A stretch of 64,000 nucleotides of DNA from Bradyrhizobium australiense (GTDB lineage: Bacteria > Pseudomonadota > Alphaproteobacteria > Rhizobiales > Xanthobacteraceae), in NCBI RefSeq assembly GCF_013114825.1, contig NZ_JAAVLX010000010.1, positions 248,001 through 312,000 on the forward strand. Direction: 5' to 3'. Shown in pieces: positions 43,902 to 51,946 of the stretch. The notes under the pieces were generated by a model. The model was given only the letters and a program-made list of their open reading frames with translations, searched no databases and was not told where the DNA came from. The translations under genes were made by a program, and so were the position numbers. Position 1 is the first letter of the stretch, and every line of letters begins with the position of its first letter.

Positions 43902-44177
43902 CTACCGTGGTGTCGGTTTGCTTAGCCGAACACCAGGACCTCCGCCGTTTTCGTCTATGAATTGAACTCCGGCGTTTTCTAGCGCCTGCCGAATGGCGCG
44001 CTGATTTGCGGCCGTCATTGACGTCACGCCGTCCTCTGATTCCGCCCGCCGAATCGTATTTGCGCCGACGGCCGACTCCTCCGCCAACTCCGCTGCACTC
44101 CACCTTAGGAGAGCACGAGCGGCGCGAATCTGCGCGCCAAAAAGAGTTTCGTTTCGCCGCTTGACATTTTCTACCAT
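43902..44177 (-). CDS. XRE-family transcriptional regulator
   Basis: A 91-residue regulator with a Cro/CI-type helix-turn-helix: 'GAQIRAARALLRWSAAELAE' and 'ESAVGANTIRRAESEDG', followed by 'AIRQALENAGVQFIDENGGG', a tail shared by many alphaproteobacterial members. ATG 44177 is chosen as the start of conserved sequence. It is divergent from the YqaJ-like gene with 51 bp between start codons, so it is the likely repressor of the recombination operon. Confidence 0.88.
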   Translation of the reverse strand: MVENVKRRNETLFGAQIRAARALLRWSAAELAEESAVGANTIRRAESEDGVTSMTAANQRAIRQALENAGVQFIDENGGGPGVRLSKPTPR

Positions 44178-44228
44178 ATGGGTAATTTTACACCATGTGA
44201 GCATTATTTTGAACTTTAGGAGCATAGA

Positions 44229-45059
44229 ATGGAGTCGGTCAATTCGGCAAAGCAGATGTGGGATCGTAGATCCTTTATTGGCGGATCAGACGCTCGGATC
44301 ATCATGGGCGATGACCAGACAGCGCTCACGCGGTTGTGGCGCGAGAAAAGGGGCGAACTCGAACCTGAGGACCTAAGCCTGAATCTCATCGTGCAGCTCG
44401 GTACCATCACTGAGGACCTCAACCGTACCTGGTACCAGCGCAACACCGGCCACGCGGTTGCGGACGTGCAAAGGAGGATCTGCCACCCTATCCACAAATG
44501 GATGGCAGCGACGCTGGATGGCCTGGTGCAACAGACCGGGGCCGTGTTCGAATCCAAGTTCATGCTGCCTTGGAATTTTTCGGAGGAAGCTGCGGCCGAG
44601 AAGCACATGGCCCAGCTCCAGCACAATATGTGGGTGGCGGCAGCAAAGTCAGCAGTGCTTTCGATCATTACTGGGGGCGGCAAATGGGTGGAGATTAACG
44701 TTCACGCCGATCCGCTCTACCAGCACCTCCTTTTGACGGCAGAGAAAAAGTTCTGGCGGTGTGTGCAGACGGGCGAGTCCCCATCACTTTTCGGGATTGA
44801 AACGCCACGGCCACGGCTCGAAGCCGTAAAGGTTGTGGACATGTCGCCATCGAACTCTTGGGCAGAGCTCGCCGCTACCTACTTGCGAACACGCGCGGCG
44901 CATCAGAATCACGAGATCGCAAAAGCGGACTTGAAGAAGCTCGTCCCTGAGGACGCAAAGGAGGCCGTCGGACACGGCGTCCGAGCCAAGCGTTCAAAAT
45001 CCGGCGCTATCAGCTTTGACACGATTCTGATGGAGAACACCAATGCACCAGTCCAGTGA
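44229..45059 (+). CDS. YqaJ-like viral recombinase (phage-type exonuclease)
   Basis: A 276-residue PD-(D/E)xK nuclease of the YqaJ / lambda-exonuclease type. 'FIGGSDARIIMG' at 17-27, 'ATLDGLV' with D97, and 'AVFESKFM' with E108 and K110 give the metal-binding triad; 'EKHMAQLQHNMWVA' is the conserved helix after it. It would resect double-stranded DNA ends to feed the annealing protein encoded next. TTTAGGAG stands 6 nt before the ATG. Its 3' end overlaps the next gene by 17 bp. Confidence 0.87.
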   Translation: MESVNSAKQMWDRRSFIGGSDARIIMGDDQTALTRLWREKRGELEPEDLSLNLIVQLGTITEDLNRTWYQRNTGHAVADVQRRICHPIHKWMAATLDGLVQQTGAVFESKFMLPWNFSEEAAAEKHMAQLQHNMWVAAAKSAVLSIITGGGKWVEINVHADPLYQHLLLTAEKKFWRCVQTGESPSLFGIETPRPRLEAVKVVDMSPSNSWAELAATYLRTRAAHQNHEIAKADLKKLVPEDAKEAVGHGVRAKRSKSGAISFDTILMENTNAPVQ

Positions 45060-46167
45060 GCGCATCGGCGCCATTGCGGCGGCCCTTGCCAAAGCGCAGG
45101 CTGAGCTGACCAACCCGGAAAAAACCCTGGTTGCGACCATCCGCTCGCCCTTTCCACGCGAGGAGGACCGCACCTTCCGCTACGCCTCTCTTGCTAGCGG
45201 CTTGGACATTGTGCGCAAGGCCTTAAGCCAGCAGGAGATTGCAACCATCCAAACCACCCGGATCGAGCCGAGTTCGGGGCAAGTTCGTCTGACCACTCTG
45301 CTTGCCCATTCATCCGGCGAATGGATTTCGGCCGACTGGCCGGTCTGTGCCGCGAAGGACACCGAGGCGCCGCACCGGATGGGGGCGGCCTTGACCTATG
45401 CCAGGCGTTACGCCCTGTTCGCACTGGTGGGTATCGCTGGCGAGGACGACTTGGACGCACCTGACGCCTTGCCCGGCCTGCCACAGCCCCGGCCGAATGC
45501 GACGCATGCAGCCGACGGCAAACGCAATAAGCCCGTTCTGCACCGTCCGGCAACGCTTGGCCAAGATCAGTCCGCCCAGCTGCGGGACCAGATGCTGGGT
45601 GAGATCGGCAGCTTAACCACGGAGAATGAGCTACTCGCCTGGGCCAAAGACGGACTACCTCGGAAGAACGCTCTGCTGGAGGCGGATGCCCGGTTGATCG
45701 AGATCGCCTATCAGCAGAAGCTTGGCGAAGCCGCGCATCCTTCTGAAAATGTAGCGACCTCACCGGCGGAACCGTCCGTCCCCGGCGTCCCGCAAAATGC
45801 AGCGGCGACGCTCGCACTGCCGAAGGAGCCTACGCGCAAGCGAAGCAAGGCGCACCTGTCCTTCGTACGAGGACAGCCTTGCGTGATCTGCCAACAAATC
45901 CCGTCGGACCCACATCACCTGAAGTTTGCCCAACAGCGCGCCTTAGGACGCAAGGTCAGCGATGAGTTCACGGTGCCACTCTGCCGCACCCACCACCAAG
46001 ATTTGCATCGGCACGGCAACGAAAAGGCCTGGTGGGCGAATATGCAGATCGCGCCAATGCCTATTGCCAAACAACTGTGGGATGCCAGCCAGACCGGCGG
46101 CCAAGGAGGAGCCGCGGTAATGGCAAACGCCGCACACATATCAATGCCTAAGGGACTCGCAACATGA
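45043..46167 (+). CDS. ERF-family single-strand annealing protein with C-terminal HNH-like zinc domain
   Basis: A 374-residue protein with two parts. Residues about 5-140 are the ERF recombinase domain: 'FRYASLASGLDIVRKALSQQ' and 'MGAALTYARRYALFALVGIA' then 'GEDDLDAPD'. After a linker, residues 275-330 form an HNH/DUF968-like zinc module: CVIC (C280, C283), 'DPHHL' (H291-292), 'PLCRTHHQDLHRHGNE' (C314, H317-318). The partnership with YqaJ is the classic phage exonuclease plus annealing pair; the fused nuclease-like module is unusual. Its stop (TGA 46165-46167) overlaps an ATG that begins the next gene's probable original start. Confidence 0.85.
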   Translation: MHQSSERIGAIAAALAKAQAELTNPEKTLVATIRSPFPREEDRTFRYASLASGLDIVRKALSQQEIATIQTTRIEPSSGQVRLTTLLAHSSGEWISADWPVCAAKDTEAPHRMGAALTYARRYALFALVGIAGEDDLDAPDALPGLPQPRPNATHAADGKRNKPVLHRPATLGQDQSAQLRDQMLGEIGSLTTENELLAWAKDGLPRKNALLEADARLIEIAYQQKLGEAAHPSENVATSPAEPSVPGVPQNAAATLALPKEPTRKRSKAHLSFVRGQPCVICQQIPSDPHHLKFAQQRALGRKVSDEFTVPLCRTHHQDLHRHGNEKAWWANMQIAPMPIAKQLWDASQTGGQGGAAVMANAAHISMPKGLAT

Positions 46168-46207
46168 ATGCGCCCTTCAATAAGCTCAAAACCTTACACT
46201 ATCCAAC

Positions 46208-46720
46208 TTGCCCGCGGAGTTCGAATCCCTCTCGCCCCCATCCTTGCCGCTGCCCGGTGTATCATTCGAAAAATATGAACTTATGCGCCAAGCAATATTC
46301 GCCGACCTCGCACCACGCACTGTGATCGAGTGGCTGCTGGCAATCGACGTGCTGGAATTATCCTGGGAGATCCAGCGCTACCGAGTATTGCGGCACAAAC
46401 TGTTGGAACACTACCGCGAGACAGCTATCGAACAGACTCTGCGCCATATCGATCTCGCCGAGCTGCCGCCCGAGATGGAGGCTGCCGCGCGCTGCCAAAT
46501 CCGACGAAACGCCCGGATTTGGCGAATAGACCCAACGGCGGCACGCGAAATTGACGTGCGCCTTGCGACTTACGGATACGACTCGAATGCAATCAACACT
46601 CAGGTCTATCTGCAGGCACGCGATGTCTTCTTAGCTTTTGAGGCCCTGCTAAATAGCGCTCAAAACCGCCGCATGTCTTTACTCCGTGAGATAAGCAAAT
46701 CGCCGTCACGCGGGAGATAA
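46208..46720 (+). CDS. Orphan-family protein (LPG...EW...WEI type), paralog of 38752-39420
   Basis: A 170-residue helical protein sharing with the protein at 38752-39420 the blocks 'LPLPGVSFEKYELMRQAIFA' to 'VIEWLLAIDVLELSWEIQRY' and 'DVRLATYGYDSNAINTQVYL' to 'AQNRRMSLLREI'. The nominal start is a TTG without a ribosome binding site. An ATG at 46164 overlaps the ERF stop as ATGA and reads MNAPFNKLKTLHYP in the wrong frame, so a single-base loss between 46195 and 46208 may have separated the true start from the body. Whether this allele is made is therefore uncertain. Confidence 0.6.
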   Translation: MPAEFESLSPPSLPLPGVSFEKYELMRQAIFADLAPRTVIEWLLAIDVLELSWEIQRYRVLRHKLLEHYRETAIEQTLRHIDLAELPPEMEAAARCQIRRNARIWRIDPTAAREIDVRLATYGYDSNAINTQVYLQARDVFLAFEALLNSAQNRRMSLLREISKSPSRGR

Positions 46721-46898
46721 CGCAAAGCGCCATCGTTCAGAATGATAGAGGACGAGGGTACCTAGTTAGCTGCTCGAGGCCTAAACAGAGATGCAGAACG
46801 GGCCAATTCCCGGTGCGCCCCCAATTAGGACGCTCCGAATTTGAAATTTGGACGGACTGCGCTCCTGTGCTTTCAGCCACCCGCCAATCGAGGTGGCC

Positions 46899-47105
46899 TT
46901 ACTCATCCGCCAGCACCATGAGGCCCCAAGCCATGGTCACGGCGATCGGTATGGCCAACAGAGATGGGCGCCGGCAAAGGCTCTCAGCCACCGAGCAGGC
47001 AGAGCCGCCTGACCATCCATCGCTGTAAGCTGATCCGATAAAAACTATCGATAGTGTGGCGAGAAACACTGCCACGACGATCGCGGACATACCGAGGCTG
47101 CGCAT
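46899..47105 (-). CDS. Small membrane protein
   Basis: A 68-residue frame with two hydrophobic segments ('MSAIVVAVFLATLSIVFIGS' and 'SLLAIPIAVTMAWGLMVLAD') joined by a loop with two cysteines ('GGSACSVAESLCRRPS'). The amphipathic pattern and codon choice look real, but no ribosome binding site or named family is seen. Its role is unknown. Confidence 0.5.
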   Translation of the reverse strand: MRSLGMSAIVVAVFLATLSIVFIGSAYSDGWSGGSACSVAESLCRRPSLLAIPIAVTMAWGLMVLADE

Positions 47106-48080
47106 TTTTAGTACTCAGGACCCAACTGGAAAATGTTCCAATGGAACTCAAGCAGAATTCTGTCGGGATGAGGGCCAGGTTCCATCGTCTTGAGGTAACA
47201 TGGTGGCAGAGAGCGCATCGTGGATGGCTTTACCCTAAAGTCGCCAACAAAGGTTCGCTCAACGACGTTCTCAACACTGAGCCGAGATCAATCCGCCCAT
47301 CCGAAGGATTAGATGCTGCGCGAGATCCTCCCTTGGTTGCCGAGAATGACCGTCTGACCTAGCCCCAAAATTGCATCCCGCATAGAATGCTCTGCCGGAG
47401 GAGGATGCCGGTTGATCGAAACCGAGTAGCAACAGAGGCTTCGAAAAATTACCCTACCCGCGGAGTCAATGGACGGCATCGAACAGCGCGAAGGATCCAC
47501 CAATGATGCCCCGAAAAGGGTGGGAGGCTCATCTTGCTTTTCCAAGGACCCCGTCAAAAAGCTATGCAAGGCGCACCTCTTGCTCGTCCGCAGTCAGCCG
47601 TTCTTAATCTGAAACGCGTTGGCTCAGAGACCCGCATCACCTGAAGTTCGCCCACAGGCAAATCGGGCCATAGCGGAAATCAAATTTGAAAACATGCATC
47701 GGACAGGGCGTCCCCATCCTACACGCGCCTTTTCCTGTATTTCGCTCGATCCGCGGCCTCGCGCCACCGTCGAACAACCTCGGCAACAACGATGTATGTG
47801 CCGACCATTAACAAAATTGCCTCAATCATGGCTTGCCCCGACGGGTTGCGAAGAACTGGAATTTACTCCTTCCTCAAATGGTTGCCAAGACGAAGTTCTA
47901 CAACTAATGAGGGTTTCCGAATGCGCTTGGTCAGGTACAAACACCTCGCCCATGCAAACGAACGCCGGCCAAATTCCATGATACGACAGGATGCTATCGA
48001 TGAGTAGCCTCCTTTATTGTCCTATTACCGCCTAAACTTTCGATGTTTGTGCTTGTGAACCCAGCGATGGTTCGAACCCT
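47106..48080. other. Largely gene-free stretch at the right end of the island
   Basis: About 1 kb without a convincing gene. It contains the HNH-like remnant at 47568-47672 and otherwise only short frames with no family match. Base composition is lower in GC than the core genes on either side. Confidence 0.4.
47568..47672 (+). pseudogene. Decayed copy of the HNH-like domain of the ERF protein
   Basis: The nucleotides from 'AAGGCGCACCTCTTGCTCGT' to 'CATCACCTGAAGTTCGCCCA' align with 45850-45937 of the ERF-HNH gene. Translated, it reads 'KAHLLLVRSQPFLI', then a stop, then in another frame the 'HHLKFA' equivalent. It is a short, broken relic about 1.7 kb downstream of the intact domain. Confidence 0.6.
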
Positions 48081-48614
48081 ATGTACGAAATAAAGAGACC
48101 GGCAGTCTTCTTCGATCGCGACGGAGTGCTGAATGAAGACAACGGTTATGTGTTCGAGATCGCTAAGCTGAAGTGGATAGAAGGCGCACGCGAAGCGGTG
48201 AAAGCCGTCAATGATGCAGGGTGCTTTGCATTCGTAGTGACAAACCAGTCGGGGGTGGCCAGAGGTCTTTACGAGGAAACTCACATTGAAGCGTTGCATC
48301 AATGCATGGCGGACGACTTGGCTAAGTTCGGAGCTCACGTAGATGCGTTCGAATACTGCCCTTTTCATCCTGACGCATCGATAGAGCGATACCGTCGAGC
48401 AAGCTATCGGCGCAAGCCTGCTCCAGGGATGATCAACGACCTCTTGGAACGTTTCCCCGTGGATGTCAGTCGGAGTATTCTCATAGGCGACAAGTCTACT
48501 GATCTAGAAGCAGCCCGGGCCGCGGGCATAAAGGGATATCTGTACATAAGCGGCCACCTCGCCCACTTCGTAAGGCCGCTATTGCCTCACAATAAGGCGA
48601 GACCAATCGAGTGA
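48081..48614 (+). CDS. HAD-family phosphatase, GmhB-like (heptose bisphosphate phosphatase type)
   Basis: A 177-residue HAD-IIIA phosphatase. Catalytic D12 and D14 sit in 'PAVFFDRDGVLNEDNGYV', 'VVTNQSGVARGLY' is motif II, 'RRKPAPGMINDLLE' carries the motif III lysine, and 'ILIGDKSTDLEAARAAGI' is motif IV. This layout matches GmhB, which dephosphorylates D-glycero-D-manno-heptose 1,7-bisphosphate. In E. coli GmhB a zinc site needs C-x-H...C-x-C; here 'CPFHP' is kept but the later C-x-C is replaced by 'ASYRRKP', so zinc binding is probably lost. No gmhA or hldE is nearby, so the substrate could be another sugar phosphate. Confidence 0.82.
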   Translation: MYEIKRPAVFFDRDGVLNEDNGYVFEIAKLKWIEGAREAVKAVNDAGCFAFVVTNQSGVARGLYEETHIEALHQCMADDLAKFGAHVDAFEYCPFHPDASIERYRRASYRRKPAPGMINDLLERFPVDVSRSILIGDKSTDLEAARAAGIKGYLYISGHLAHFVRPLLPHNKARPIE

Positions 48615-48742
48615 GACGATCGCGTTGCAATCCTGTCCGATACCAAATAAACGCGCAACTCAGATCCGCTCCGGGAGGCGATGCATACTGCGCTGCCGTG
48701 GAACAGACCAATAGACCATTTTGCTGATTTTAGGAGGCATCA

Positions 48743-49828
48743 TTGCATCCACAAGTTTCTAGGCGGCGCGTGGCGCTGATCACCGGCGTCACCGGCCAGG
48801 ACGGCGCCTACTTGGCCGAATATCTGCTTGGCCTCGGCTATGAGGTCCACGGCATCAAGCGGCGGTCGTCCTCGTTCAACACGGCGCGGATCGACCACCT
48901 GTACCAGGATCCGCATTCCCGCAAGGTGCCGTTCCTGCTGCATTACGGCGACATGACCGACTCAACCAACCTGATCCGGCTGATGCAGCAGATCAGGCCG
49001 ACCGAGATCTACAACCTCGCCGCCCAGAGCCATGTCGGCGTCAGCTTCGAAAGCCCGGAATATACCGCCAACGCCGACGCCATCGGCGTGCTGCGGCTGC
49101 TGGAGGCGATCCGCATCCTCGGCATGGAGAAGGAGACGCGGTTCTACCAGGCCTCGACGTCCGAACTCTATGGACTGGTGCAGGAGGTGCCGCAAAGGGA
49201 GACCACGCCGTTCTACCCGCGCTCGCCTTACGGTGTCGCCAAGCTGTACGGCTACTGGATCACGGTCAATTACCGCGAGGCCTACGGCATGTTTGCTAGT
49301 AACGGCATCCTGTTCAACCACGAGAGCCCGATCCGCGGCGAGACGTTTGTCACCCGCAAGATCACCCGCAGCGTCGCCCGCATCGAGGTTGGCCTGGACG
49401 AGGCGCTCTATCTCGGCAACCTCGAGGCCAAGCGCGACTGGGGCCATGCGCGCGATTATATCGAAGGCATGCACCTGATCCTGCAGGCGGATGCGCCCGA
49501 CGATTTCGTGCTGGCAACCGGCGAGACCCGCTCGGTGCGCGAATTCGTCGAGCTGGCGTTCGCCGAAGTTGGCCGCCGCGTGGAGTGGCGCGGCCAGGGC
49601 GTCGACGAGACCGGCGTCGACGCCAAATCCGGTAAGACCATGGTCCGCATTGATCCGGTCTATTTCCGGCCGACCGAGGTCGATCTTCTGGTCGGCGATG
49701 CCAGCAAGGCGCGCGAGAAACTGGGCTGGAGGCCGAAGACGTCGTTCGCCCAGATGGTCAAGGAAATGGTCGCGAACGATCTCGATGAAGCGCGGCGGGA
49801 GGTCGCCAATGGCAAGCCTGCCGTTTGA
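48743..49828 (+). CDS. gmd: GDP-mannose 4,6-dehydratase, copy B
   Basis: A 361-residue Gmd with the same motifs as copy A ('ALITGVTGQDGAYLAEYL', 'KRRSSSFNTARIDHLY', 'ASTSELYG', 'PYGVAKLYGYW'). It starts at TTG 48743, backed by a strong TTTTAGGAGG site 6 nt upstream. It begins GDP-fucose synthesis inside the polysaccharide locus. Copy A (26139-27224) lies on the other strand, so the two pairs form a long inverted repeat. Confidence 0.94.
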   Translation: MHPQVSRRRVALITGVTGQDGAYLAEYLLGLGYEVHGIKRRSSSFNTARIDHLYQDPHSRKVPFLLHYGDMTDSTNLIRLMQQIRPTEIYNLAAQSHVGVSFESPEYTANADAIGVLRLLEAIRILGMEKETRFYQASTSELYGLVQEVPQRETTPFYPRSPYGVAKLYGYWITVNYREAYGMFASNGILFNHESPIRGETFVTRKITRSVARIEVGLDEALYLGNLEAKRDWGHARDYIEGMHLILQADAPDDFVLATGETRSVREFVELAFAEVGRRVEWRGQGVDETGVDAKSGKTMVRIDPVYFRPTEVDLLVGDASKAREKLGWRPKTSFAQMVKEMVANDLDEARREVANGKPAV

Positions 49829-50768
49829 GCTGAAGGGCAAGACGGTCTACGTCGCCGGCCACCGCGGCATGGTCGGCGCCGCGCTGGTGCGCCGGCTGGC
49901 TGCAGAACACGTCGAATTGCTGACAGCAACTCGCAGCGAGGTCGATCTGCGCGATCAGGCCGCGGTCAACCGCTGGTTTGCCGCCAACCGGCCCCAGGTG
50001 GTGTTTCTGGCGGCCGCCAAGGTCGGCGGCATCGTCGCCAACAACACCCTGCGCGCCGAATTCCTCTACGACAATCTGGCGATCGCTTCCAACGTGATCC
50101 ATGCGGCGCATGTCCATGGCGCCGAGAAGCTGATGTTCTTGGGCTCCTCCTGCATCTATCCCAAGCTGGCGCCGCAGCCGCTGCACGAGGACTCGATGCT
50201 GACGGGGCCGCTGGAGCCAACCAACGAGCCCTATGCGATTGCCAAGATCGCCGGGATCAAGATGGTGGAGGCCTATCGCAGCCAATACGGCGCCGACTTC
50301 ATCAATGTGATGCCGACCAATCTCTACGGCCGCGGCGACAATTATCATCCTGAATACAGCCATGTCGTCGCCGCCCTGATCCGCCGCTTTCACGAAGCCA
50401 AGATTGCCGGCGCCGACAAAGTCGTGGTCTGGGGCACCGGCACGCCGCGGCGCGAATTCCTCTATGTCGACGACCTTGCGGACGCCTGCATCCATTTGAT
50501 GAAGACTTATTCGGATCGCGAGCTGGTCAATATCGGCACCGGCGAGGATATCACCATCGCCGAATTCGCCCGCGTGGTCGCGGCAACCGTCGGCTACAGC
50601 GGCGCGATCGGTTTTGATGCCTCGCGCCCGGACGGCACGCCGCGCAAGCTGCTCGATGTCAGCTGCTTGGCAAAACTCGGCTGGCGCGCCAGCACGAAGC
50701 TTGAGGACGGCATCCGGCTCGCCTATCAGGCCTATCTCAGTGAAATCCGGGAGCCAGCCGAGTGTTAG
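49809..50768 (+). CDS. fcl: GDP-L-fucose synthase, copy B
   Basis: A 319-residue Fcl, starting at ATG 49809 inside the last 20 bp of gmd. Motifs are as in copy A: 'VYVAGHRGMVGAALVRRL', 'FLGSSCIYPKLAPQP' and 'NEPYAIAKIAGIKM'. By my count about 25 to 30 residues differ from copy A, mostly conservative, with a different C-terminal tail (SEIREPAEC). It completes GDP-L-fucose for the glycosyltransferases encoded nearby. Confidence 0.93.
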   Translation: MASLPFELKGKTVYVAGHRGMVGAALVRRLAAEHVELLTATRSEVDLRDQAAVNRWFAANRPQVVFLAAAKVGGIVANNTLRAEFLYDNLAIASNVIHAAHVHGAEKLMFLGSSCIYPKLAPQPLHEDSMLTGPLEPTNEPYAIAKIAGIKMVEAYRSQYGADFINVMPTNLYGRGDNYHPEYSHVVAALIRRFHEAKIAGADKVVVWGTGTPRREFLYVDDLADACIHLMKTYSDRELVNIGTGEDITIAEFARVVAATVGYSGAIGFDASRPDGTPRKLLDVSCLAKLGWRASTKLEDGIRLAYQAYLSEIREPAEC

Positions 50769-50978
50769 CCGTCGTCAATCGAGCGAAGCTCCGAAGCACG
50801 CCGCTGTTCCAGGTTGGGGCGCATCACCATCTGTCGGAAAGTCAACAAGTAAGAACGGGTGTTTTCGATGGCTCTCATGAGGTTCACGGCGTTCTAGCCA
50901 GAAAATGGCTATGCTCTCTGATTTAGCATCAGCGTCGCTATTGGCGAGACGCTGGCTTCAGAAAGAGATGAGAACAGA

Positions 50979-51914
50979 ATGGAAGATGGTCGACTTGTTG
51001 TCTTGCTAACGGGTGCGAATGGCTTCGTAGGCCAGAATCTTGTCCCCGTGTTGAAACGTAACGGCATGATCGTTAGGCAAGCCGTGCGAAAGCCATCGCC
51101 CGACGCAACTTCGATAATGATCGGCACTATCGGTCCCCATACCAACTGGGCAGAAGCGCTCGTCGGTGTCGATGCGGTGGTGCATTTGGCAGCGCGAGTT
51201 CATCACCCGCGCGAAGAACATGCTGCAAACGTTTACCAATCTATCAATACCGATGGTACGTTACACCTTGCGCGGTGTGCAGCCGAAGCAGGAGTTAGCC
51301 ATTTTGTTTACCTGAGCACAGTCCTTGTTAATGGGAGCAGCACCGACGGTCGACCTCCCTTTCGTGAGAATGACCTCTTGACGCCCCGCGGAGTCTACGG
51401 AACATCCAAAGCTGCAGCAGAAGCAGGCCTTGAGGCTATGGTGAAGTATACAAGCATGAATTTTACGGTCATTCGCCCGCCACTGATCTATGGTGCAGGC
51501 GCACTCGGTAATTTTAAACTTTTGGCTGCTGCAGTAAACAGAGGGATCCCGCTGCCGTTCGGTTGTATTCATAATCGGCGCGCATTTCTCAGCGTCGCAA
51601 ACCTGGCGTCTTTTATAGTGCACCGACTTACCTATCAACACGGTAGGTTCGAGATCTTTCTAGTGGCTGATGAGGAGCAAATTTCAACACCAGAATTTGT
51701 TCGACGGATCGAAAACGTTTTGGGCAAGAAATCGCGTATCGTTCCTTTTCCCTTATTTGCACTTAACGCCTTATTCAGGATCAGCGGTCGTTCTGACGCC
51801 TACAGCAGTGTGGCCGCTTCGTTGGAGATCGATATGTCCAAAGCACTGAACACCGGTTGGCGACCGCCGCTTAGCCTTGACGAAGGTCTTCGCAATGCTC
51901 TTGCGGTACCATAG
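50979..51914 (+). CDS. NAD-dependent sugar epimerase/dehydratase family protein
   Basis: A 311-residue extended SDR. The cofactor loop is 'LLTGANGFVGQNLVPVLKRN', then 'DAVVHLAARVHH', 'FVYLSTVLVNG' and 'PRGVYGTSKAAAEAGL' with the YxxxK pair, and 'TVIRPPLIYGAGALGNFKLL' at the sugar-binding side. It resembles UDP-N-acetylglucosamine/galactosamine 4-epimerases and WbpV-type 4-reductases found next to O-antigen genes; which of these it is cannot be decided. AGAGATGAGA precedes the ATG. GC content is visibly lower than in gmd-fcl, a sign of separate acquisition. It is convergent with the operon that follows. Confidence 0.83.
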   Translation: MEDGRLVVLLTGANGFVGQNLVPVLKRNGMIVRQAVRKPSPDATSIMIGTIGPHTNWAEALVGVDAVVHLAARVHHPREEHAANVYQSINTDGTLHLARCAAEAGVSHFVYLSTVLVNGSSTDGRPPFRENDLLTPRGVYGTSKAAAEAGLEAMVKYTSMNFTVIRPPLIYGAGALGNFKLLAAAVNRGIPLPFGCIHNRRAFLSVANLASFIVHRLTYQHGRFEIFLVADEEQISTPEFVRRIENVLGKKSRIVPFPLFALNALFRISGRSDAYSSVAASLEIDMSKALNTGWRPPLSLDEGLRNALAVP

Positions 51915-51946
51915 TCGCGGTGATTTTCCCTCGGGATTAGTCTTGC

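Noticed and set aside
46813..47028. A 71-codon plus-strand frame
   Set aside because: It is antisense to the small membrane protein at 46899-47105, whose hydrophobic pattern is more gene-like.
38158..48080. Integrative element with attachment sites
   Set aside because: No tRNA gene, intact integrase or matching terminal repeats were found; the 19-bp repeats at 38245-38314 are both on the left side. Only remnants of mobile DNA can be claimed.
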